From contig CBDDEI010000002.1 in NCBI GenBank assembly GCA_965226775.1, positions 744,001 to 808,000 on the forward strand: DNA of 64,000 bases. Reading direction: 5' to 3'. Positions within the stretch are counted from its first letter, which is position 1. Each line of letters begins with the position of its first letter. This stretch comes from CBDDEI01 sp965226775 (lineage in GTDB: Bacteria; Chloroflexota; Dehalococcoidia; SHYD01). Both the position numbers and the translations under genes were made by a program. Below, piece after piece: positions 25,428-33,916 of the stretch. Below the pieces are notes generated by a model. That model ran no database searches. It was not told the DNA's origin and saw only the letters and a program-made list of their open reading frames with translations.

Positions 25428-27851
25428 TCAGTCTAGCCGCACCCGTAGCTTCTCTCCCAGTCCGCGGAACAGCTCTACCCAAGCCTGGGCTTCCGCATCG
25501 CCCGACTCCGCCTTCTTTTTTTGCACGGGGAAGACGGTGGTCAGCACGTGGTAGTAGCAGTTCTGAGCCTTCCAGCTGTGCTCCTGAGCAGGGATGAGGA
25601 GCCCCAGGTCAATGAGCGCGTCCAGTTTCTGCATAGTTGCGCGCTCCAATGGTTCCCTACCAAAGGCCTTAGCCTGCAGCTCTATGGCTTTGGTTAGCTC
25701 GTACTCGATGCCCACCATGTCGAGCTGAATACCCCAACCTGTCGCGTCTTCATATAGCTTCCGTATCTGCTCCACGTCCGGTTCCTCACTCGCGAGTGCG
25801 CGTTGCAGGTCGCTCTCTATCACCAGCTCTGCTGCGGTTCGCAGCGCCTTGGGCACAGGGGCGTCCATGTCGGAGAGGAAGCGGAGCAGCGGCGCATGAG
25901 TGTCGTAGATCTGCTGGTAGTTGCTCTGGGCCTCCTCCGTCATGAAGGAGGTGATCATGTTGAGGGCTTTGCGTTGCTGGTCTCGGAACAGCGACCGTAC
26001 GGAATAGGTGGAGTCCCCAAAGTGTTTGTCCAGCACCCGGATAATGTCTGGGAAGTCGGCGCGCTCAAAGGTCTCCTGTAAGTCTTTGGTAAGGGCTTCA
26101 TAGGCGTCTTCTCCCTGGAAAGGCCGAACGCCGCCACTCAGGTTGTGGTCTCCAATGTAGAGGACGGCAAAGGTCATCAGCTCGTGCTCGCGGGTGATCC
26201 GGGAGCGCACGGTAACCTTCCCAATGTGGAGCTTGGCCCGTCCAGCCGCTTGCTTCCGTAGGTCATCCTGGACAAAGTTGTAGCAGTAGATGTCCGTATC
26301 GTCCGAATATTCCTCAAAGAGCGTGCTCACAGCGTAGTGCCCTGCGACTTCTAGCAGCGTAATCTGCGCTGGTCGCACCATTCGCTCAAAGATAGTCCGG
26401 CCGTTGCCCAGCGCGGGCAGGTTGCTCTCGGCAGTTTCAAGCAGCTCCAAGAAGTGGGCTTCCAGTCCAATTTTGAATAGCTCCTCTGCAAGCTGTAGTG
26501 CCCTGCCGGCGTACTGGATCACCTGCACCGTTTCAATGCCGGAAAGCTCGTCAAAAAACCAGCCGCAGCTTGTATACATGAGCATAGCGTGGCGTTGGAT
26601 TTCCAGCAGTTTCAGCGCGGTCACCTGCTCCGCTTCGCTTAGCTTATGGGTCGCGTGGTGTTGGAGGAACCGCTCCACGTTGGCCTCGGAGCGGTGAAGC
26701 ACCACATCAATGTAGTCGTCCCGCGCGGCCCAGGGGTCTTTGAGCAGCTTACCGGCCTGCTCCTGGTAGAAGGGCGTGATGGAGTCTCGCAGCCAGTCCA
26801 GCGCTTCCCGCAGCGGCCCGCGCCAGCGCTGGCGCCAAACCGGCCTGCCGCTGTTGCAGCCGCAGTCGCTTCGCCATCGCTCAATGCCGTGGACGCAACT
26901 CCAGGAGGTCTGTTCAATTATCTCCACCTCGTAGGCTGGTGGGTACTCCTCCAGGTGCTCGCCGTAGTTGGTGATCTGCGCCAGGTCGTTCGACTCGATG
27001 TGGTTGAGTGCATAGCTGAGCGCCATATCGCCAAAACGGTGGTGGTGACCGTAGGTCTCTCCGTCCGTGGCGATGTGCATCAGTTGCGGCTCGTCTCCGT
27101 TCTCCGGCAACGCATTCAGCAGCCGGTCGGACAGCAATTCGCCCCGGGATAGCAGGCCCTCAAAGGCCACCGCTTGGGCGACGGGGCCATCGTAGAAATA
27201 GAGCACAATCGTTTTACCGGAGGGCAGGTGCTGCAGGTAGGATCTCACAGGGTCCACCTGCCCGCCTGCCACGTCCTGCCACGCTTCTTCACCAATCTTG
27301 CGGACACGTCCTGCCTGGGAAGGGGCGAGGATGGTGAATTTGATGCCCTGGTCTGCCAACTCCTCCAGCGAGGCAATGTCCACCGCCGTCTCAGGCAGCC
27401 ACATACCTTCCGGCTTTCGGTTGAAGCGTTGCTCAAAGTCACGGATGCCCCAGCGCACTTGTGTATGCCTGTCCCTATCGTTGGCAAGGGGTAGGATCAT
27501 GTGGTTGTAGGCTTGCGCTATGGCAGAACCGTGCCCGGAGAACCGTGTCTGGCTCATGCGGTCGGCATCTAGGATGGACTGGTAGGTCTCTGGTTGCTGC
27601 TGTTCCAGCCAAGCAAGCAGCGTAGGGCCAAAGTTAAAGCTTATCTTGGCGTAGTTGTTGGTGATGCCAATAATCTGCTCTTCCGCGTCCAGGATACGCG
27701 ACACTGTGTTCGGCTCGTAGCACTGCGCGGTAATGCGCTCGTTCCAATCGTGATAGGGGTACGCGGAATCCTCCAACTCTACGGCTTCAAGCCAGGGGTT
27801 TTCTCGGGGTGGTTGGTAAAAGTGTCCGTGAATGCATAGAAAACGGGCCAA
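25428..27851 (-). CDS. Glycoside hydrolase family 57 (DUF3536-type)
   Basis: This 807-aa protein starts ARFLCIHGHFYQPPRENPW, the GH57 N-terminal signature. Candidate catalytic residues are Glu in GMWLPETAVD and Asp in IATDGETYGHHH. The region after about residue 330 matches the long DUF3536-type C-terminus. The family includes alpha-amylases, branching enzymes and amylopullulanases; exact activity is uncertain, but alpha-glucan processing fits the locus. It starts with TTG at 27851, with GAGG six bases upstream, directly after treZ on the same strand. Confidence 0.85.
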   Translation of the reverse strand: MARFLCIHGHFYQPPRENPWLEAVELEDSAYPYHDWNERITAQCYEPNTVSRILDAEEQIIGITNNYAKISFNFGPTLLAWLEQQQPETYQSILDADRMSQTRFSGHGSAIAQAYNHMILPLANDRDRHTQVRWGIRDFEQRFNRKPEGMWLPETAVDIASLEELADQGIKFTILAPSQAGRVRKIGEEAWQDVAGGQVDPVRSYLQHLPSGKTIVLYFYDGPVAQAVAFEGLLSRGELLSDRLLNALPENGDEPQLMHIATDGETYGHHHRFGDMALSYALNHIESNDLAQITNYGEHLEEYPPAYEVEIIEQTSWSCVHGIERWRSDCGCNSGRPVWRQRWRGPLREALDWLRDSITPFYQEQAGKLLKDPWAARDDYIDVVLHRSEANVERFLQHHATHKLSEAEQVTALKLLEIQRHAMLMYTSCGWFFDELSGIETVQVIQYAGRALQLAEELFKIGLEAHFLELLETAESNLPALGNGRTIFERMVRPAQITLLEVAGHYAVSTLFEEYSDDTDIYCYNFVQDDLRKQAAGRAKLHIGKVTVRSRITREHELMTFAVLYIGDHNLSGGVRPFQGEDAYEALTKDLQETFERADFPDIIRVLDKHFGDSTYSVRSLFRDQQRKALNMITSFMTEEAQSNYQQIYDTHAPLLRFLSDMDAPVPKALRTAAELVIESDLQRALASEEPDVEQIRKLYEDATGWGIQLDMVGIEYELTKAIELQAKAFGREPLERATMQKLDALIDLGLLIPAQEHSWKAQNCYYHVLTTVFPVQKKKAESGDAEAQAWVELFRGLGEKLRVRLD

Positions 27852-27863
27852 TGTAGTCCTCTT

Positions 27864-29639
27864 TCACTGGGAAAAAAGTACCAGCTGGTAGCCATGCAGC
27901 GTATACGTGGCGTTCAGGGTGGTGTCTACAACTAAGGGAAGGCCGCTGCCTGTTCCCTGCCATTGCTCATCTGCCGAGTCCAGCAGCTTGCGCCACGTCC
28001 CCGGCGGCAACGGCAGCCGGCATTCCAGAGAAGTGCCGCTCAGATTATATACGATGCAGGCGGGCTTGCTAGGATGCTGATAGTGCAGGAGTATAGCCTC
28101 TTGGCTGGGAATCTGTTGCACAGCAATCTGCGGCGCTTGGGGATCCGCCAGGGGCAGCGTCTCCTTGCGGATGCGAATGAGCTCCTGATAGAAAGCGAGC
28201 AGTGCCTGGTGCTTTCCCTCCTCCCGCATCTGCCAGTGCAGCTTTGCGCTAAGGTAGGTGGCTCTAGCCTGGGGGTCCGGCGGCTCTCCCTGCCAATGGA
28301 AGGAAGCAAACTCCGCAGAGCGGCCCTTCCGAACGGCATTGATCAGGCTCCTTTTGGTATGGTGCACAAAGAAGGGGAAGGGGGCCTCCTCGCCATACTC
28401 CTCGCCCATGAAGAGCAATGGCGTGAACGGCGAAAGGAGCACTACCCCCGCGGCCAGCTTGAGCGCCTCATAAGACACCAGTGTGGTGAGCCGGTCCCCC
28501 ATCATGCGATTGCCCACCTGATCGTGGTTCTGGCTGCACACCACGAGCTGGCTCGGCGCAATGTCATTGGGCGGCCGACCGTGACGCCGTTGCCGGTGTT
28601 CCGAGTACTGGCCGGTGAACGCGTAGCCCTGCGCCAGCGTCGCAGCGAGCTGCTCTACACTGCCGTAGTCCGAGTAGTAGCCCTGCGCCTCTTTAGTGAG
28701 CAGCGCGTGGAGGGCATGATGCAAGTCGTCACACCACTGGGCGTCCAAGCCGTAGCCTCCCCGTGCCCGCGGCTGCACCAAGCGGGGGTTGTTCAGGTCG
28801 CTCTCTGCAATGAGCTGGATGCGGCGGCCCAGGGCCTGAGCCCGCTCTTCCACGGCAATGCTCAGCTCCTCCAAGAAGTGCAACGCGCTGCTATCGTAAA
28901 TGGCGTGCACCGCGTCCAGCCGCAGCGCGTCAATGTGCAGGTCGTCCGTCCAATAGAGCGCGTTCTCGATGAAATAGCGGCGCACCGCATCGCTCTGGGC
29001 GCCGTCAAAGTTGATGGCCTGCCCCCAGGGGACCGAATAGAGGTCGTTGAAATAGGGGCCGTAGGCCGGCAGGCAATTGCCCTCAGGGCCCAGGTGGTTG
29101 TACACCACGTCCAGCACTACCGCCAACCTTGCCTGGTGGCACGCATCCACTAGGCGCTTGAGTCCCTCTGGGCCGCCGTAGGAGTGCTGCGTAGCGTAGG
29201 GGAAGACGCCGTCGTAGCCCCAGTTGCGGTCGCCGGGGAACTGCGCTACGGGCATAATCTCGATCGCCGTCACCCCCAGCGCAACCAGGTCGGGCAAGCG
29301 CTCAATGGCTGCTTCAAAAGTGCCCTCGGCGGTGAACGTCCCAATGTGCAGCTCGTAGATGATCTGCTCTGCCATGGTGATACCGCTCCAGCCGCCGTCC
29401 CGCCAGGGGAAAGCAGGCTCCGTCACCTGGGATGGGCCGTGGACGCCCTGGGGCTGGAAGCGAGAGGCTGGGTCTGGGTACTCTTTGTCCCCATCCAAGC
29501 GAAAGCGGTACTGCGCGCCTGGCGTCACGCCTTCCACCGTTGCCTCGTAGTAGCCGTGGGCGCGCGGCTCCAGTGCCTCGTAGCGGTCGGGGGCATCCAG
29601 CAGGTGTACTTCCACTCGCGTGGCCAGGGGCGCCCACAC
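27864..29639 (-). CDS. treZ: Malto-oligosyltrehalose trehalohydrolase TreZ
   Basis: TreZ releases trehalose from the glycosyl-trehalose end made by TreY. From the GTG at 29639 the 591-aa GH13 protein has a CBM48-like N-terminus (WAPLATRVEVHLLDAP), IYELHIGTFTAEGTF, DVVYNHLGPEGN, a nucleophile region LRLDAVHAIYD, IAESDLNNPR (acid/base Glu) and CSQNHDQVGNRMMGD. Family-like residues continue upstream of the GTG in frame (PSLGASYLGDGRCHFQV), yet no in-frame ATG/GTG/TTG is found before a TGA. An ATG at 29715 is out of frame by one base. The true start is therefore probably hidden by a one-base indel. Its partner treY is broken. Confidence 0.9.
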   Translation of the reverse strand: MWAPLATRVEVHLLDAPDRYEALEPRAHGYYEATVEGVTPGAQYRFRLDGDKEYPDPASRFQPQGVHGPSQVTEPAFPWRDGGWSGITMAEQIIYELHIGTFTAEGTFEAAIERLPDLVALGVTAIEIMPVAQFPGDRNWGYDGVFPYATQHSYGGPEGLKRLVDACHQARLAVVLDVVYNHLGPEGNCLPAYGPYFNDLYSVPWGQAINFDGAQSDAVRRYFIENALYWTDDLHIDALRLDAVHAIYDSSALHFLEELSIAVEERAQALGRRIQLIAESDLNNPRLVQPRARGGYGLDAQWCDDLHHALHALLTKEAQGYYSDYGSVEQLAATLAQGYAFTGQYSEHRQRRHGRPPNDIAPSQLVVCSQNHDQVGNRMMGDRLTTLVSYEALKLAAGVVLLSPFTPLLFMGEEYGEEAPFPFFVHHTKRSLINAVRKGRSAEFASFHWQGEPPDPQARATYLSAKLHWQMREEGKHQALLAFYQELIRIRKETLPLADPQAPQIAVQQIPSQEAILLHYQHPSKPACIVYNLSGTSLECRLPLPPGTWRKLLDSADEQWQGTGSGLPLVVDTTLNATYTLHGYQLVLFSQ

Positions 29640-29779
29640 CTGGAAGTGACAGCGGCCATCCCCCAGATAGCTAGCGCCCAGGCTTGGCGTTAGAGATGGG
29701 CGGCAAGGATTGCATACTCAAGAGCGGCGGCAGACAGTGTGTCTAGGTTTAGATTACTAGCTGAGCTAGCGATACTACG

Positions 29780-32700
29780 TTATGGCTTGCCGCGGTAGAA
29801 CATGACGCTTAACGGCGGCAAGCTCAGCTTGAGGGAGTAGGGACGTCCGTGCACCTTAAGCGCCTGCGCCTCCATGCCCCCGAGATTGCCCATGCCGCTC
29901 CCGCCGTAGGCCGAGGCATCGCTGTTAAGCAGCTCTTGCCATAAGCCGCCCGCGGGCACGCCAATGCGGTAGCCGGTACGGGGCACGGGTGTGAAGTTGC
30001 ACACGGCCAGCACCGGCGGGTCCGTCTTCTCACCCTTGCGCAGGAAGCTGATGACGCTGGATTCGGTATCGCTTGCGTCTATCCATTCGAAGCCGGCGGG
30101 GTCGCAGTCCAGCTTGTGTAGCGATGGCTCGCTACGGTAGAGCCGGTTCAAGTCGGACACCCAGCGCTGCATTTCGCGATGGGTCTCGTGGTCTAGCAGC
30201 TGCCAGGGGAGGCTTCCATCATGCTGCCACTCGTCCCACTGGCCTATCTCTGCCCCCATGAAAAGCAGCTTTTTGCCCGGTTGCCCGTACATGTAACCCA
30301 GGAGCAGCCGGAGGTTGGCAAACTTCTGCCACTCGTCACCGGGCATCTTAGACAGGAGCGATGCCTTACCGTGGACCACCTCGTCGTGCGAAATAGGAAG
30401 CACAAAGTTCTCGTGGAAGGCGTAGATCATGCGGAAAGTGAGTTCGCCGTGGTGGAATTTGCGGTGGATGGTCTCCTTAGCCATGAAGTCCAGGGTATCG
30501 TGCATCCAGCCCATGTCCCACTTCAGGCCAAAGCCCAGCCCGCCCAAGTAGTTCGGCTTGGACACCATGGGCCACGCGGTCGATTCCTCGGCAATAGTCT
30601 GGGTGCCAGGGAAGGACTTGTAGACCTCCTCGTTAAGCTGGCGCAGGAACGAGATGGCCTCTAGGTTCTCCCGGCCGCCGTGCTCGTTGGGCATCCATTC
30701 GCCCGCTTTTCTGGAGTAGTCCAGGTAGAGCATGGAGGCCACGGCGTCTACCCGCAGGCCGTCCGCGTGGTACTGCTCCATCCAGAAGTGGGCGCTGCTC
30801 AGGAGGAAGCTTCGCACCTCGTTGCGGCCATAGTTGAAGATGAAGCTCTTCCAGTCCGGATGGAAGCCACGCTCAGGGGACGAGTGCTCGTAGAGATGCG
30901 TTCCGTCAAAGTAGCCTAGACCGTGTTCGTCCGTAGGGAAGTGGGAAGGCACCCAGTCTAGGATCACGCCGATGTCGTTCTGATGGAGATAGTCCACTAA
31001 GTACTTGAAATCCTGAGGAGTGCCGAAGCGGCTAGTGGGCGCAAAGTACCCCGTGGTCTGGTAGCCCCACGAGCCGAAGAAAGGGTGCTCCATGACGGGC
31101 AGGAACTCTACGTGGGTGAAGCCTAGCTGCTTAATATAGTCCGCGAGCCGCGGCGCCAACTCTCTATAGCTCAGAGACCGGTCGTTATCCTCCGGCACGC
31201 GCATCCATGACCCTATGTGCATCTCATAGATAGAGATGGGTGCGCTAAGGCGGTTGGCCTGCTGTCGTTCTGCCATCCATGCCTTGTCGCCCCACGCATA
31301 GTCCAAGCTCCACACTTTTGAGGCCGTCAGCGGCGGCGTCTCTGCGTGCACCGCAAAGGGGTCGGCCTTGTCTGCTTCGTAGCCGTTGTAGCGGGAAGCC
31401 ACGTGGAACTTGTAGGACGTCCCTTCTTCAATGCCGGCGATGAAGCCCTCCCAAATGCCCGACGCCTCCCGCGTGCGCAGTTGATGGCTGCCTTTATTCC
31501 AGCCGTTGAAGTTACCCATCACAGAGACTTGGGCTGCATCCGGCGCCCATACTGCAAAGTACGCGCCGCTCACCCCGTTGGCGGTGATGGGATGCGCGCC
31601 GAGCTTCTCGTAGAGCTGGGCATGCGTCCCCTCATTAAACAGGTAGAGGTCTTCTTTGGTTAGGAGACTGGTATCGTAAGAAACGGCTGCGCCGGCCATA
31701 TACGTCTCGTTTCTGTGGGTTAATTCTTGAGCGGAGCAGCGCTGGGCGCGAGCGTCCGCCGTCGCAGCCCTGCTGACGCCGGCCCGCTCTGGCGTCGTGC
31801 TTCTTATCCGGGCAATCTCTTCAAGCGCCGCGACCACTTGCGGGAGGGTTCGGAAGGTCTCAAAGGGGTAGCGCGTCTTGCGTCGCCAGTTGGGACGCTC
31901 CAGAAAGGTGCTTGGGACGTTCTGCGGCCTGGTCTCTCCCCACAGGTCTTCCAAGTTCACCAGCAGCATCTCCGCGGGGCTTGCTGCCAGGTAAGCTAGG
32001 CAGGCCATCAGGATCTTCTGCTGGTCTACGTTATGATCAACATCATAACCCTTGCTTCCCAGGTACTTGCCCAGCGCAGAGAGCATCTGCACTCGCTCCT
32101 CCCTCGTTTCCGTCGCACCGGCATCGTCCAAGAGTCCTAGGTCCTTCCGGTCCACGATATCTCCAAACTGAAGGAAGGAGGCGAAGGGCGGCATGTCGTG
32201 GGTGTTGAGGCTGGCCATCGTCTGTGCAGGAACTTCAGGCAGCGGCTCCTCCGGAACCGGTTGGAGCTTCCGCTGCAGCACGTATAGTCCTTTGATGCCG
32301 TGACGGGCCATTGTCTGCGGGACAAAGCGAGGGATGGTACCTAGGTCCTCTCCCACAATGATGCTCTGATGCCGGTGCGCCTCTATCTTCAGGATGGCAT
32401 ACAGTTCGTCAGTTGGGTTGCGGACGTAGACGCCCTCCGATGCCTCCATGCCCGCCGGTATCCAGTAGAGGCGGTGGAGGCTCAACGCGTGATCGAGACG
32501 CAGGATCTTGCCGAACCCCAGGTGGTTGCGTAGACACTCAATCAGGTAGCTGTATCCCTGGACCCGTGATTGTTCCGGGTGCATGGGGAGGAACCCCCAG
32601 TTCTGTCCCTTAGTGTAGGTGTGGTCTGGCGGTGCGCCCGCGGACATGCCCTCTACAAAGGCGGAGCGTTCCCGCCACACGTCATAGCTGAGGCGATGGA

Positions 32701-33916
32701 CGCCGATGGGGTAATCCAGATACAGACGAACGCTCTTTCGCTTGGCCTGGTCCGCGGCTGCCTCCATCTGTTCATGCGCAAGCCACTGCGCGTACACGTG
32801 GTAGCGCATCGCGTCGTTTGAGTAGTCGCTTGGGTTGAGTTGCCCCTCTCGCTGACGAGCGTCCCATTCCAGCCAGGACTGGCCCTTTAGTTCTCCCGCG
32901 GCTCGGAAGCGGGCATAGTCTTCTACTCTTGGGTGCTTTTCTACAAAGCCCTCAAAGGCATGCCTGCGCTCAAAGGACGTTGACGTGAAGAAGCTCCGGG
33001 AAAGCGCTTCCAGCACCTGGCGTTTTAGCAACATCTGAGGGCGATAGTCTACGTACTCTGTGGTGCGTAGGCGCCTTATCTCGTTCTGAACCTCGTTGGA
33101 GCTCAGCAGGCGTTGCGCTTCCTCACTCCGCGGTAGTTCCGGCGCATCATTGATGTTGATATAGAGCTCGTTCCAGAAGAGGCGGCTGGCCGGCGCATAA
33201 GGGCTGGGGTCAAAGGGCTCTGTTAAGTAGGAGGCCAGGAGCGGCAACATGCCCACAATGCCGCCTTTGACCTCTGCCACCCAGTTCACTAAGTCTTTGA
33301 GGTCGCTGTAGTCACCCCCGCCCCAGCTACTGGCGTTGTGGAGCGCATAGAGCGGTAGGAATACGCCCCACATGCGGTCTTCCTGCCCCGGCAACGGCTT
33401 GTAAGACTTGTCCGGAGCGGCAAGCACCTTAGCGTGGTAGACCCGGCCCCCTAGCTCCATAGAGAACTCGTGGTAGCCCATAGGCAGCGACATTGCTAGC
33501 GAGAGGCGTTTTGCCAGATAGCGGACGCCTTCTACCGCTTCGGCGCGGAGCGTAGGAGCGGCATCTAAGTCCTGGCTCCACTCCTTCACCGAGCCGTCTT
33601 CTAGGGTGAGGCTGCACCGGCTTCTGGACGCCGCCGCCCGTTCAGGAACGCGAGCCTCTATGTGCGCGGGCGCGTTGGCCCGTACTATCACCACTGGTTC
33701 AAGCACCGAGTTCCAGGTATGTTGCCTGCGTTCACGCAGCGCCAGGTCCGCATCCTCCATGCGCGCCACCGGCGCGCCGATGGCTTGGAGCACTCTGAGC
33801 AGCGCTTCCGGAGAGGCCGAGCGCCGGCGATGGAACACATCGTAGAAGGCGGTCTCAATGCCGTAGGCGCGGGCCAGCAGGCGGAGGGTAGCAAAAGTAG
33901 CGGAGGAACTGGTCAC
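29780..33916 (-). CDS. Fused 4-alpha-glucanotransferase (MalQ) and glucan branching enzyme (GlgB)
   Basis: This single 1378-aa frame joins two enzymes. Residues about 1-720 are GH77 MalQ, which disproportionates maltodextrins: SSWGGGDYSDL, nucleophile in LRLDHALSLHRLYWIP, acid/base Glu in VGEDLGTIP, and NTHDMPPF. From Met740 (ATG at 31699) the sequence is a complete short GlgB of about 639 aa, which makes alpha-1,6 branches. It has a CBM48 domain (AYFAVWAPDAAQVSVMGNFN), DGLRVDAVASMLY (nucleophile Asp), AEESTAW (Glu) and ISHDEVVHGK. No strong ribosome-binding site precedes Met740, so a true fusion is likelier than internal initiation. It starts with GTG overlapping the treS TAG by one base. 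Confidence 0.9.
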   Translation of the reverse strand: MTSSSATFATLRLLARAYGIETAFYDVFHRRRSASPEALLRVLQAIGAPVARMEDADLALRERRQHTWNSVLEPVVIVRANAPAHIEARVPERAAASRSRCSLTLEDGSVKEWSQDLDAAPTLRAEAVEGVRYLAKRLSLAMSLPMGYHEFSMELGGRVYHAKVLAAPDKSYKPLPGQEDRMWGVFLPLYALHNASSWGGGDYSDLKDLVNWVAEVKGGIVGMLPLLASYLTEPFDPSPYAPASRLFWNELYININDAPELPRSEEAQRLLSSNEVQNEIRRLRTTEYVDYRPQMLLKRQVLEALSRSFFTSTSFERRHAFEGFVEKHPRVEDYARFRAAGELKGQSWLEWDARQREGQLNPSDYSNDAMRYHVYAQWLAHEQMEAAADQAKRKSVRLYLDYPIGVHRLSYDVWRERSAFVEGMSAGAPPDHTYTKGQNWGFLPMHPEQSRVQGYSYLIECLRNHLGFGKILRLDHALSLHRLYWIPAGMEASEGVYVRNPTDELYAILKIEAHRHQSIIVGEDLGTIPRFVPQTMARHGIKGLYVLQRKLQPVPEEPLPEVPAQTMASLNTHDMPPFASFLQFGDIVDRKDLGLLDDAGATETREERVQMLSALGKYLGSKGYDVDHNVDQQKILMACLAYLAASPAEMLLVNLEDLWGETRPQNVPSTFLERPNWRRKTRYPFETFRTLPQVVAALEEIARIRSTTPERAGVSRAATADARAQRCSAQELTHRNETYMAGAAVSYDTSLLTKEDLYLFNEGTHAQLYEKLGAHPITANGVSGAYFAVWAPDAAQVSVMGNFNGWNKGSHQLRTREASGIWEGFIAGIEEGTSYKFHVASRYNGYEADKADPFAVHAETPPLTASKVWSLDYAWGDKAWMAERQQANRLSAPISIYEMHIGSWMRVPEDNDRSLSYRELAPRLADYIKQLGFTHVEFLPVMEHPFFGSWGYQTTGYFAPTSRFGTPQDFKYLVDYLHQNDIGVILDWVPSHFPTDEHGLGYFDGTHLYEHSSPERGFHPDWKSFIFNYGRNEVRSFLLSSAHFWMEQYHADGLRVDAVASMLYLDYSRKAGEWMPNEHGGRENLEAISFLRQLNEEVYKSFPGTQTIAEESTAWPMVSKPNYLGGLGFGLKWDMGWMHDTLDFMAKETIHRKFHHGELTFRMIYAFHENFVLPISHDEVVHGKASLLSKMPGDEWQKFANLRLLLGYMYGQPGKKLLFMGAEIGQWDEWQHDGSLPWQLLDHETHREMQRWVSDLNRLYRSEPSLHKLDCDPAGFEWIDASDTESSVISFLRKGEKTDPPVLAVCNFTPVPRTGYRIGVPAGGLWQELLNSDASAYGGSGMGNLGGMEAQALKVHGRPYSLKLSLPPLSVMFYRGKP

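Noticed and set aside
27963..29153. 396-codon plus-strand frame opposite treZ
   Set aside because: Its composition (His/Val/Arg-rich, no domain) is that of an antisense shadow, while the minus strand encodes a clear GH13 enzyme.
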